Assembly (NCBI GenBank): GCA_036897095.1
Contig: JAYMSP010000860.1
Location: forward strand, 1 to 40,075
Source: Plantago elongata
Lineage: Eukaryota; Streptophyta; Magnoliopsida; Lamiales; Plantaginaceae
Length of the DNA stretch: 40,075 nucleotides
Direction of reading: 5' to 3'
In this document: one piece after another, positions 11,160 to 22,007 of the stretch
Layout of the letters: the number at the start of each line of letters is the position of its first letter
How positions within the stretch are numbered: the first letter of the stretch is position 1
Program-made: the position numbers and the translations under genes
Notes under the pieces: generated by a model
The model's input: only the letters and a program-made list of their open reading frames with translations
Told to the model about the DNA's origin: nothing
Database searches by the model: none

Positions 11160-13417
11160 GGGGCGCTTACTTTAACAGCACCAGTCCCAAAATTCATATC
11201 TACAAGCTCCGCATCACAAACTATAGGAAGCTTTCTTCCGTTGAAGGGATGGACCGCGAACTCCCCGTGAAGATGGCTGTATCTTGGGTCTTCTGGATGA
11301 ATGGCGATTGCCGTGTCTCCCAACATTGTTTCCACTCGGGTAGTCGCCACAACAAGTTCACCCAGACCCCGTTCCAAAGGATAGGCAAATGATGTCAGAA
11401 CTCCAAACTCCACAGGCTCTTCATAACCAGGAACCCGGAGCGGTATTCTCTCTTTAATATCAATATATTCTACCTAAAAGCACCAAAAAAATTGTGCAAT
11501 TAAGATTGGTGCCAGAACATGATACACTTGATAAGCTAAAATGTTTGCATATCCTACCTCAATATCTGATATCGCTGTCCTCAATACACAATCCCAGTTC
11601 ACAAGTCGCAGATCTCTGACAAGGATACAGAAAGAAAAATTAACCGACTATAGAAAACTTTAAAGATTAGGCACCAGAGTTATATGATTACTTGAAGATA
11701 TAGTGATAGGCAATAATACTTTTGGCATTATATAATGTATGCTCTTAATATAAATTTGTTGTACCACCAAACTTGAAACAAGATTCTAACAACATTAAGT
11801 AAAACTTGGAGTTCACAAATATAATTTACAAGAAAGATGCAAAACAGGATGAATATAAAGGTGCATACCTATATATGAGGCCTTCTTTATAGAGTCTGAC
11901 AAAAGCCTCAGTTACAGCCAGTGATCGCTTCTCATCCATGGTAAAGCACTTTTATGGACCGGAAATTGATGAGAATGAGGAGAGAAAGACACGCATAACA
12001 ACCGAATATGACATACATCATAATAAAAAGCAGCTACATACATAATTAATTAAAAAAATATTACCTCACGCGACCAGTCCAGCGATGCACCCAAGCGCCT
12101 CAGTTGTTGCAGTATAGTCCCACCGTACTCATCTTTCCATTCCCAGACCTAGGGACAATTTATTATGTTAGTATAAAGCCATAAATATTGCTTTCACTAA
12201 ACTATATAGTATATACACATGTGATAACTCATGTTGTTCAGCAGCAGCTATTCTATCCACCTACAATTCAACCACAATCTATACAGAAAACATAATCATC
12301 ATAGACAAGAAGGAAAAGGTGATCAACTCACTTTAGCTATGAAGTTTTCACGGCCAACATCATGTCGTGTCAATTTCTCATCCCTCATAATTTTTTTCTC
12401 CACAACAACCTGTTCAAGCCAAAATCAGCACCCACAATGCTGTGGCTAGATAAAAAATACTACTAGTATTGAATCTGTTCAAGTCAAAATCAGCACCCGC
12501 AATGCTGTGGCTAGATAAAAATTACTACTAGTATTGAATATTTGACCTGTGTTGCAATTCCAGCATGATCCATCCCGGGTACCCACAATGCATTGTAGCC
12601 GGACATACGGTAGAATCGAATAAGAAGGTCCTGAATTGCAGCAGTAAGGGCGTGGCCAATATGCAGAGCCCCAGTCACATTCGGAGGGGGCAATACTATC
12701 GTAAATGGCGGTTTAGGGCTGCTTGAATCAGCCTCAAAAAACTTCGATTTTTCCCACCAAGGGTACCAAGATTTCTCGACTGCACTGGGATTGTAAGTAC
12801 GTGCCATATGACGAGATAGTCTTTTCTTCTCGCCCAGTAATGTTTCTGGATCAATAAAATCTTCTGGGTTTTCATCCACAGCTCCTTTTTTTGCAATTTT
12901 CTTCTTCTCTGCCTTTGGGGCGCTTGAGGCTTGCTGTGCCTTAGTGCCACAAATTAGACAATATTATTCTCGTAACTATGACCAGGCAGACCTCAGACCA
13001 AAATTTAAACTGATTTTCATATACAATAGGAAAAACACCCTAAATACTGTTCAATATAGTGGTTTAACAATTTTACTCAAATTTAGGAAACACCCTAAAT
13101 ACTGTTCAATATAGTGCTTTTACAATTTTACTCAAATTTAGGAAACACCGGCCTTTTCTAAAAATTTCACAAACCAAACATTGAATTAGCAAAGCATGTT
13201 TTCCAATAGCACACCTTAAGGGCTTCAGCCTTTTGTGCTGCCTTCTGTTTCTTCAACTCCTTCTCCTTCGCCTGAATCGATAATACATGAACGGAAAAAG
13301 TTCCATAATTGATTCATTTAATGCAGAACAGTTCATATAAAACAGAAAAACTCAAACCTTCTCTTCTTTCTTCTTCTTCTTCTCGAGTTCTGTAGGCGTC
13401 AGCTCTTTCGGATCCAT
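8026..13417 (-). CDS. TWN2: Valine--tRNA ligase (valyl-tRNA synthetase), cytosolic type
   Basis: This class I aminoacyl-tRNA synthetase charges tRNA-Val with valine. Seventeen coding exons give 1026 residues: 13358-13417, 13215-13271, 12547-12939, 12332-12409, 12065-12148, 11869-11948, 11558-11615, 11171-11473, 10877-11047, 10566-10765, 9983-10385, 9492-9743, 8913-9413, 8729-8835, 8534-8633, 8349-8419 and 8026-8188. All introns are GT-AG. The N-terminal 60 residues are lysine-rich, as in eukaryotic tRNA-binding extensions. HIGH is at 132-135 in [10 protein letters not shown] and KMSKS at 643-647 in [10 protein letters not shown]. The CP1 editing domain includes [12 protein letters not shown] (about 314-325) and ITPAHDPND. 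An anticodon-binding domain and a C-terminal coiled coil follow. Arabidopsis TWN2/VALRS, about 1100 residues, is the likely counterpart. The start follows a spliced leader with an in-frame TAG 15 bases upstream. Confidence 0.95.
11125..11154. repeat. (AT)n microsatellite in a valyl-tRNA synthetase intron
   Basis: About 15 uninterrupted AT units lie in the intron between the coding exons 11171-11473 and 10877-11047, close to the donor site. Confidence 0.9.
12411..12540. repeat. 65-bp tandem duplication in a valyl-tRNA synthetase intron
   Basis: Two adjacent copies (12411-12475 and 12476-12540) differ at only a few positions. They fill almost the whole intron between exons 3 and 4. Each copy contains the cttgaacag sequence that forms the 3' splice site of exon 4. 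Confidence 0.9.
13033..13142. repeat. 55-bp tandem duplication in intron 2 of valyl-tRNA synthetase
   Basis: Two nearly identical 55-bp units (13033-13087 and 13088-13142) start aaacaccctaaatactgttc, and the beginning of a third follows at 13143. Confidence 0.85.
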
Positions 13418-13800
13418 TGCTAACCAATTCTAGCTGTAAAAGAGGTAAAATAGCTCAAAGCGTGTGCTAGTTTGGATATGATACTTGAATATGTACCAGC
13501 ATTGGAAGAATAACGCAGTGTAAACGTCATTTTCATAAAAATGGCATTCAAAGTCATGACAAGAAAGCACCAATTTTTCTGAACATAATTCTGTAATCTG
13601 TAAATTATACCAAAAAGACTCATTATAAAAATTTGTTTGAGACGAGAAAAGAATCCGAAGATACCTTGAAATGGAGACGAGAAACGCAACTCAGAGACGA
13701 AATAAGACGGCGATTGTGATGCTGGTGAGTAGTGAAAATGGGAAGTTCGATAAAAAAGAAAAATTTACTGATTGACGAAGATGGAACGAAACTTCACTTA
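13418..13800 (-). other. 5' leader of the valyl-tRNA synthetase gene, with UTR intron
   Basis: A spliced leader is predicted. The first leader exon ends at 13665 (ttcaag/gtatct), a 231-nt intron spans 13434-13664 (cttttacag acceptor), and 16 untranslated bases precede the ATG. The in-frame TAG at 13430-13432 means the leader cannot extend the protein. No clear TATA box is seen. Confidence 0.55.
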
Positions 13801-14490
13801 GCTTAATACCATATGGTGCCATTCTGAATTCTAAAGAAGAGTTTGGCCCAATAAACATCTGACTATGGGCCTGGGCCAATCAATTTGGACTGCGGATACT
13901 TTTCTTTCTCTCCTTGTTTTCTTGGGAGAGTCTAAGTCCAGTTTTAAATCAAAAAAAACGTTCCAAAAAAGGACATATTTACACTATAATACAAATTAAG
14001 TTTAAAAATTGTATTATGTAAACACTATTATACAGTTTTTTCCGTATTATACATAAAATTGAACGTCTTTTTACAGAAGAAAAATAGTTGGTTCACTTTT
14101 AACTTTTGACTCAAAAAATTATAGGTGGTGAGACTTTTTTCCGTTTATTTCTTGTCCATGTTTCAACTTTCAACTAGTAGTAATGAATTAAAATTAAATT
14201 AATTGTGCCAAGTTGACTCAAACTTTTTAATTAATATTTGAACATGCGACATTGTAGTGATGTTTAAGAATGGAATAGTTCATCTAAATTTGCTAGCATT
14301 TGATATTTGGATTGATATTTGTGTTGTTAAATTTACGTTGTTGGAAAAACATTTTATGTAAATGAAAAATGTGTGGCGTAAAATTTTTAATTAGATAAAA
14401 GTATAGTTGAGTAATTGAGTTGAAGTTTAATTTAATGTTTTCAAATTTTCTATTAAATTATGTCAAACCAACACGAAATAATTAGTAATG

Positions 14491-14644
14491 CTTCAACTGA
14501 AATTTACAAAATTAAACTGAACTATGAACGGAATGAAATTGAATTAAAGTGTAGTATAAATTATAACTAAACAAAATTGAACGTAACTGAATGAAACTGA
14601 ATTAAATAAACTAAACTAAATGAGTTTTCAGTTGAAGAGAACAC
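14491..14644. mobile_element. MITE, TIR family gtgttctcttcaactgaaa (copy 2)
   Basis: The left end reads cttcaactgaaattta and the right end reads ttttcagttgaagagaacac, so the termini are inverted. The interior, read as reverse complement, matches the element at 20269-20406 over long stretches (for example cagtttcattcagtt and tttagttataatttatact). The element is about 155 bp and non-coding. Confidence 0.65.
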
Positions 14645-15430
14645 ATTCTACGCTCTGAATTACTTGATGCGTAATTAAAATGCACGGAGCTAATAATTCG
14701 ACAAGAATGTCATTATGTCACCTCTCCATGAAGTAAGGAGGCAATAAAATTTCTAAATATATCCTCATGATTAGAGATTAGTTTGGGCGTCAACTATTAC
14801 ATCTCTGTCAATCTAGCAAATTAGTTGACAATTTTACAAATTTGGCAATAAGAAAGGAGACTGATGAGAAGATATTTGTAGATTTTAAGTCAACATTGTC
14901 TCTTGAGCTATGGAAATGGAATTGCGTAATCCAAATGTCGCCCTTAGTCTGGCAAGAGTAATGAGCTAGCTGTAAGAATGAATATTCAGCACTATTCCCA
15001 TATATAATTCGGAATTAATAAAGAATCACCACTACGAAGGTTGTATCGATATATAAATTAATAGAATTGAATTCGAGTTGAATTGTCTCAACTGAAATAG
15101 AATTTCTTTTAGAATTTTTTTTTCACAAACAATATATCACTAGTTTATAATTTCATTCTAGCTTGATACCTTCTAAACTAGGTGTAAATATAGATCGTTT
15201 AGATTGATCAATAAGCAGGCTCATCTGTGTCGTAATTTAAAGAATAATATAGACAATAATTGTGGAAGATATGTCATTTTTATCTATCAGAGTTGACGAC
15301 TCACTTGAGTATTGGCTACCACTAATGGGAATTGAACACCTTGTACAATGATGGAATGCCAATTTTTGTTGCTGTATTTGAATATTCACTATGATTCCTT
15401 AGTATATACTAAAAGAATCAAGAATCCCCC

Positions 15431-15486
15431 GATCTGCGTTGATAGTTTCTCGGATCCTAATTGATTGATCTGCGTTGATAGTTTCA
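15431..15486. repeat. Short direct repeat
   Basis: The 19-base sequence gatctgcgttgatagtttc occurs at 15431-15449 and again at 15468-15486. Its origin is unclear. Confidence 0.8.
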
Positions 15487-16811
15487 ATTTGTTGCATTCA
15501 TCTTATCGATATTTTTTCACAATAAAATTTGATTTGAACCCGCCCCGCACAAGCACTATACTTAATAGAAATATAATCATAAATTTTGAATAGGGATTTT
15601 CTACTTGTGTAATTATCTTATCCGGCAATTCAAAATCGACACTCCAACCTAGTATACGGATTAAACAACGTATAAAAAATACTATCTTATCTTAATATTT
15701 GTACGAATGTTATTTGAGTGCAAATAAGGGAGTATAAGATATTTATGGCAGATATTATCAGGGAAAATCCCCACTATTTAAGTGTTTGGTTGAGATTATT
15801 AATTATTCCTCAGCTAGACTATAGCTCGCGTCACTTTTCCAAAAACTTGGGGTTAATTATTAATTTCAAATGGAATTTCTTTATCCCATGTTCTAGATTA
15901 TAGTTTAACAATTATAAAGTAAAACCAATCTGTAACTGTCTTGCTATGGTCAGCGAAAGATCAATATCAATAACTATTAACCTGTCTCTCTCCACGAAAT
16001 AATTACAAAGAAAAAATTAGTATTGCAATTTATGAAAAATTGTATAAATTTTATGAACGATTATTGTTAGCTTGAATTTTATCCGTTTCAGCGATTTTGT
16101 TTTGATCTGCCCTTTTTTCTTGAGGTCGAAATTGAAATCTTCCTTCGCTTGGCAAGTAGCCCAAATTAAATGTTTTTTCTCAATCAACTAATTAAAATTC
16201 TTGGTTGTGACAAACTGAGAATTAACACTTATTTCATACTTGGCCTGTGAATGCTTATTATTGTATATGGACCTATTAAAAGTTTGGTGATTTTAAGTAA
16301 AAGTTATTAGTATTTTATATATTTTAATTAATTATTTTTAATTGAAAAAAGCTACTGCTTATTTAAAGTAATTTTGGATTGCTTATCTATTTTTGATGAT
16401 TTTATGATTTTTTTCAAAAAAATTACAGTATAAATCGTAATTTAAAATACTAAAAAGTTAATTTTACTGCTTTACAATAACAAAATCACTTTATTTAAAC
16501 ATTTACAGACACAAGAGTAGGAGTAATACAACTAACTAGAGCATAGAGGTTGTTACCGGGACTTTGAGGAACACTAAGGATAAGAGGAACAGTTTTAGAT
16601 CTGAAATGACTTAAGAAATACTAATACTCCATAAACATCAATATGTCTTACTCAAACAACAATTACAAAAGCTAAATCACAAATTAAACCAAGATGGATA
16701 AAACGTCGATCACATCGCAGACTTAAAGTACACTTGTAAAATGCTGGCATAGTTTCTTCTACTTGCCATAGAGCAAATAGTGTATTGTGAACTTCCTTAA
16801 AAATCAGGCAA

Positions 16812-18579
16812 CTAAACATAGTTTGGAGTCGAATTTGGTGGTGTTTCGGCAGCGGCCACACGTCTGCCCCTCTCAGACTTTGCATTCTCAGCGAATTTCA
16901 AACTGCCTTGATGCATCCCCTTCTTCTTCTCATCTTCGTCGTACTCAGAACCATAATAATGTTCTTCGGTACCTTTGGTGGGTGGAAGGAACATACTACC
17001 CCATTGTGGGAAATGTATTAATGTCACCGGCAGGGTACAAGCCATTATCATAATCCCCATGTACTCGAGTCCGGTTGCGGTTGAGTATCTCGAACTTGTG
17101 AAAAATAGGAGTTGTGTAAGTCCTGACCCGAAGTTTCCACCCGCTCCTGTCATACCAGATATGACACCCAATGATCTACGTGAAACGAATGGGATAACAC
17201 CAAATGTCGCTCCACATGCTGCTTGAGCCCCAACAGAGAAAATTATCATGAATGTTACTGCAATAGGCAGGGAATCAGCGCGACCCAAAAGCAGGCAAAA
17301 TGCTCCTCCCATGGTTTGTAGGATCCAGAGTGTCCAAAGTCTACCCCTCATCCCGAACAATCTGCCAGTGTAATCAGACATGAATCCTCCGAAAGGACGG
17401 GCTAGAAGATTTGCCATGCCAAACGTGGCTGCGATGGTTCCCGCTGTGTGAAGCTTTAGGTCAAATCTGTTGTTTTTCATCGTTGAGAACGAATAATAAT
17501 TAGTTTCTTGAACATTTTTATGAAACATATTTGAAACATTAGTATAATTGAGAAAATCAAACCTGTCATAAAAGTATTCTGCGATCACATTATCGGTAGA
17601 CAATTCAACACCCATGGAGTATCCATAGAGCAAGACAAAAATCCAGGTCCTGTAATTTGTGACCGCATACCACAGAACCTGAAATAATCATATGGTAAAT
17701 TAGCAATTGATCACAGGCTTTCGATTCAATGAAAAAAATGATAAGTATGTGTAATTTCCGGCTAACCTTTCCGAATTTGTCTTTAGCAACTTCTCCCTTC
17801 TTTTGTAAAGCGCCTAGGTTTCCGTCAGGTAAGTCTTGACCAAGAGTCATGACCAGTAGACCCATGATGATGTGAAGCCACCCAGGAATGAAGAAGGCGA
17901 TTCTCCAAGCACTGAATGGGGTTGCTCCGGCTTTTCTGATAATCTCGTAGAGTATCGGCATGATCAATTGGGTGGCACCACCACCCATGTTCCCCCATCC
18001 TGCAGCTGTACCATTCACCGTGCCAATAATTTTACTATTGAACATAGTACTCATCCAGTATTGGCAAGACACGAACGTTGCCAGGGAAAACCCGATCATG
18101 AAACGCACTGCTACGTACCCTCCAGCAGAGGACACAAATGACATACAGAACACCGTTGGGGCAGTAAGCATGATGAGGAAGGCACACCCATAGCGTGGGC
18201 CCAAGAGATCGCAAATCGCCCCCATTGCAAGCCTGGACACTATACTTCCAGACACTGAAGCAACCCCGGCATTCCCAATGTCACTCTTGGTCAAGTTCAG
18301 ATTGTCACGAATGATGGGAACGAGGGGTGCGGCTGCAAATGTGGAGACAAAGCAAGTGAAGAAGGAAATCCAGGAGAGGTGAAATGTTCTCATGTGGGGA
18401 TTTGCCAGAGAGAAGAGCTTAAATTTCTTAGCCTTGTGTTCGGAGTCCACAGGCAAGTCGAAATGAGCCGTGTTATCGGTTGGGACCATCGGAGACGCCA
18501 CTGAGAATGCAAGGACAGGCTCCCTGCCGGTAACTCCGTGCATGGAGCTACCTGGAGACCCTTCAATTCCATCAGCCAT
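16812..18579 (-). CDS. NRT2: High-affinity nitrate transporter, NRT2 family
   Basis: This plasma-membrane nitrate/proton symporter of the major facilitator superfamily has three exons, 17767-18579, 17563-17678 and 16812-17466, giving 527 residues; AtNRT2.1 has 530. It opens with the family-typical [11 protein letters not shown] and [11 protein letters not shown], and about 12 hydrophobic segments follow. [11 protein letters not shown] (121-131) is the MFS loop motif. [12 protein letters not shown] (about 194-205) and GAGGNFGSG (417-425) are the two nitrate-signature glycine motifs. The C-terminal tail has [12 protein letters not shown] (497-508); Ser498 probably corresponds to the regulatory phosphosite near residue 501 of AtNRT2.1 (inference). 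NRT2 proteins normally need NRT3/NAR2, which is not in this window. The second intron, 96 nt, is stop-free and in frame. A TATA box lies upstream. Confidence 0.95.
17467..17562 (-). other. Stop-free, in-frame 96-nt intron of NRT2
   Basis: It has GT and AG ends (gtttgatttt to aacaacag). Its length is a multiple of three with no in-frame stop, and translation runs straight through it. The family-conserved sequence [14 protein letters not shown] is restored only when it is removed. Confidence 0.85.
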
Positions 18580-18689
18580 TTTTTAAAACCAAATTAAGCT
18601 GAAAGGAATTTGGAAAGTCTAGTATTTGTAGTATTAGTGAGTAGTGACTGGTGTTTGAGTTGTGTGGTTACCATATGATAAATTGAAGC

Positions 18690-18697
18690 CTTATATA
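18690..18697 (-). promoter_or_regulatory. TATA box of NRT2
   Basis: On the minus strand this reads ctatataagg, about 115 bases upstream of the ATG at 18579, a good plant core-promoter match. Confidence 0.6.
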
Positions 18698-20268
18698 GTG
18701 TAAAAGAGTTGACATTTTCTTGGCAAAATATAATTAATAAATTGATCAAAGAATCCAATTCTCCACATCTGAGTGATTATCAGAACAGTGGTAGCCTTAT
18801 CGTATATCCCAAAGGATACTGTGCCAATTCAAAAGGACATTGGAATCTCACTATATCTACGTCATCTAAAAATAACATTACAAGTTGTAGCACAAACGTT
18901 GTGTTTGCACTTTTAAGTTTTGGTCTCTTATCTTATGCTAATCCAGATTGGCAATATGATCGGTTTTATTATGTCCACATAAGCTCGAATTCCACATATG
19001 ACAATTGAGTCGCTCCAAGAGTCGGCTGTCGATCCAAAATGACAATCGCTACCAAATTAAGAATTACAATGTTGAGGATTTCAGATTTATATCCTTTTGA
19101 CAGTCAAAATGTAAATTTACTAATTTACTCTTCCCTGAGTTGAACTTGTGTCGAAGAATTATTAGTGTAGATTACTATTACTATTTGCATGTTATTCGCA
19201 AGTGTTCTGACTTCTGATCATACAACATTAAGTTACTATCGATTAAATACTGAATTCAAATAGAATTCTTTCTTATCAAGGCCAAGTAGTGGAGTATTAG
19301 AATACAAGTTCAGATATAATTCTTAGAAGTCGAGTTAGTTTGAGAAGGATCAGTCCCATAATTTGTAAGAATATGGAAAGATGTAAATCCTTCGCGAGAA
19401 AAACATATATTGTGATCCGTATGTAGATAATAATTGGATATTTTGGATTTCGGGTTTGAATATTTTAGGTATTGGGTATTAGTCTGAGGTCAACTATAGG
19501 TGTTTTAGCTTAGTGTTGTGACTGTGTGATTCGTGGACGGTAATGACTGTTAGTAAATAAACTTACTATAAACTACTAATTCTTGGTGCCCCTTCAAAAC
19601 CCTTGGGAGACTACTTTCCTTGTTCAAATGGAAAAACGAAACTGTTAGAAATATTATATACTCCTAGCTACAAAGTTGTCTCAGTTGAAAGACATCATAT
19701 TCATATGTACTGGCAATGATCAGTAATGAGACCTTTATTTTGCTAATTCTTTCATTCTGGGAATGTTGTTGCTTGTTCCAGTTGTGTGATTTGGTTTTTA
19801 TATAGGAAAATTAATTAATAATCCATGATTATCTCTACCTAATTTAATATGATCATCAATAAGATGGGATGACACAAATTGGGTGGATATATATATAGTA
19901 TTTCATCTAAAATGTTAATCAAACAATGATGTTAATTTGGATGTTTGGAGATTATAAACAGCCATTTTAACCGCAGCCAATTTACAGTCTTCATGTTGGC
20001 CTTTGACTTCAAAAGACAAGCCATAAGAGCTTCCAGATTGTTGTAATGAGATAATCTATAGTTATAATATTTTTAGTCTAATATACCAATTAAGCTGACT
20101 TCTGCTTTACATAGTTAATTAAGCTGCATAATCACCCTGTTCCACTTAAGTTTCATTACATGAAGTGCCCACGTGGATTTTCACTCCAGGTAAACATACG
20201 ATACAAATGTAAAATATAATGACTTAGGTAAACTCATTCCGTTCAATTCTAATTACTTCAGTTCGGAT

Positions 20269-20406
20269 ATGTTCTCTTCAATTTAAAATGACTTTAAATC
20301 AATTCAGTTTCATTCAGTTCAAATCTATTTAGTTATAATTTATACTTTACTTCAGTTCAATTTAGTTCTATTATGTTCGATAAATTTCAGTTGAAGAAAA
20401 TAGAAC
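20269..20406. mobile_element. MITE, TIR family gtgttctcttcaactgaaa (copy 3)
   Basis: The left end is tgttctcttcaatttaaa and the right end is aaatttcagttgaagaaaat. The interior matches the copy at 14491-14644 in the opposite orientation. Further family-like sequence on both sides (aactcattccgttcaattc at 20231, gaagagaacataa near 20690) suggests nesting or a larger element. Confidence 0.6.
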
Positions 20407-20423
20407 TTAGTTATATTTTATAC

Positions 20424-20470
20424 TTACTTCGTCCCGTTCTAATCTTCCCAAACACATTTTGGGTTTAAAA
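20424..20470. mobile_element. Stowaway-like MITE end, apparently truncated
   Basis: The sequence tacttacttcgtcccgttct resembles the Stowaway terminus seen at 3643-3882. No matching inverted end was found within the next 300 bases. Confidence 0.4.
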
Positions 20471-21047
20471 ATAAGATAAAAATAATTTTTTATAAAATAA
20501 TAATAAGACAATAGTACTTTTATTTATAACTGTATATTACACATGAGATCTAATTTTAACCTGAATATTCTAATGTTAAAGTTGGACAAAAAATGAATAC
20601 AAATAAAATGAAAAATTTTAATCGAGAAATAAAAAAGACAAAATAAAAAGTTTAAAACTAGACTTACTACAACTCAATTCAGTGTAAAAGAAGAGAACAT
20701 AATCTTAACATCATTTAAAAGTATCTTACATAGTCTTGTAAAAATAAAGATATCACAGAGGCAGTACCACATTTTACTCATCAATTGAAATTTTGCAATA
20801 ACTTATGCTATAACAGTCTTTTAAGTTATTTGAGTTCCCAAAAATAAGGTCTCAAGTGGACAAAGGGTCCAAGGAAGATTAATTTATGAATTACCTTTCA
20901 GTAAGGAGTAATCAGGGATTTACACGGTGGTCAGGCTGGAAATATCCAAGTAAAAAAAGAAGATGAGCTAGATGCATCATGCAATTTAAACTGATGACAT
21001 GATCTTCTAACACTCATGCATAAAGCAAGCCACTAGCTTTCTCCTTA

Positions 21048-21712
21048 TTACCTTCTTGGAACAGGTTTGTAAAGAACAACAGTCACATACTTGGAACGGA
21101 ATCTATGCGTGACCCCAAGTGCGACCACCGACCTTGGAGTTTCTCTGTTCTCGATGTATAGATGATTTAGAGTAACATTCTGTGGTGATGGGAGATCATT
21201 GTTTGTTGGATGGTTTAACAAACTGTTCTGTAGGTGAGGGGGTAGTGATGGCGGATCTTGCCCTTCCTCCTCGTCTATAGTGCAGGCGTTGTTGTAACTC
21301 GAATCTGGTGAATTTGGGACGTCAAATCCGGCCACACGTACTCGATCCTGCAAAAGTATCATACAGAATTTATTCTCAGCAAAAGCTTAATTATATACTA
21401 ATCGAGCAATACAAGATTCAAATTCCAAATCCAACTCAAAACGGACTAACAATTCACGCTCGACCGTTCCACACTTGTACTGTAAAATCTCACTAGAACA
21501 GACTTGCAACAGAACAACTTGACTTCAATTCCAAATGAATGGAGATGAAGAAACTATACTTCCAGATACACTATGTGCAAGTTTGCTAATAAGAGAGTAA
21601 TCTTGAACTCCCTAACTATTATATTAATTCTTCCAACTCTAATAATTCTAAAACTATTTCCCTAAAAACGCTTTCAACTTACTTGATCTTCTTCACCATA
21701 AGAGTGACTCAT
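21048..21712 (-). CDS. KINB3: SnRK1 regulatory subunit beta-3 (KIN-beta-3)
   Basis: This is the plant-specific short beta subunit of the SnRK1 (SNF1/AMPK-related) energy-sensing kinase complex, which bridges the catalytic alpha and gamma subunits. Two coding exons, 21683-21712 and 21048-21347, give 109 residues; the Arabidopsis protein has about 114. The first exon encodes only MSHSYGEEDQ. The second starts DRVRVAGFDVPNSP and contains the ASC (kinase-association) domain with DPPSLPPHLQ, LNHLYIENRE, PRSVVALGVTHRFR and VTVVLYKPVPRR. The carbohydrate-binding module of ordinary beta subunits is absent, which is normal for beta-3. A leader exon (21713-21769) is preceded by a tttgcag acceptor, so the transcript starts further upstream, towards or within the WLM gene. 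Confidence 0.93.
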
Positions 21713-21769
21713 TGTAGTCTTGGTGAACCAAACCAACAATGTATCAGAAAGATTCTCTAATCCGCAGCA
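21713..21769 (-). other. 5' UTR exon of KIN-beta-3
   Basis: An untranslated exon lies immediately before the ATG, with a 3' splice site (cttttgcag) at its upstream edge. The matching upstream leader exon was not located with certainty. Confidence 0.5.
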
Positions 21770-22007
21770 CTGCAAAAGCAACATTGAAAGTTGAACAATA
21801 AAATCATGTTTTTTTTTTTTAAACGGAACAATAAAATAATGTTAATAGGCATAATAAAATCCGGACATTCCTTTGTAGAGTATGACTTCTCTGAGTAAGA
21901 GATTTCATGTAATAATGCCCAACGTAGTAGAATTTTAACACTACTCAGAGAGGCTGTTCGTTATACTAAAGTACAAATGGATGCCAAGATAGCAGTATCT
22001 CAATGCA

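Larger units (their letters stand above)
13801..16811. other. Intergenic, valyl-tRNA synthetase promoter side to NRT2 3' end
   Basis: This is very AT-rich sequence with no recognisable gene. It contains one MITE copy (14491-14644) and a short direct repeat (15431 and 15468). The last part (about 16500-16811) is the NRT2 3' flank. Confidence 0.5.
18698..21047. other. Intergenic, NRT2 upstream region
   Basis: This stretch lies between the NRT2 promoter and the 3' end of KIN-beta-3. The first kilobase presumably carries NRT2 regulatory elements. A MITE copy and a Stowaway-like end lie at about 20.25-20.7 kb. No gene is seen. Confidence 0.5.

Noticed and set aside
13691-13879. Upstream minus-strand ORF as a mitochondrial presequence of ValRS
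   Set aside because: It ends in its own stop before the leader splice site, and an in-frame TAG precedes the main ATG.
16787-18193. Plus-strand ORFs across NRT2
   Set aside because: They are antisense to a strongly supported transporter coding sequence.
19585-19615. Nitrate-responsive-element-like sequence upstream of NRT2
   Set aside because: It has only partial palindrome matches and lies about 1 kb from the gene. Too weak to claim.
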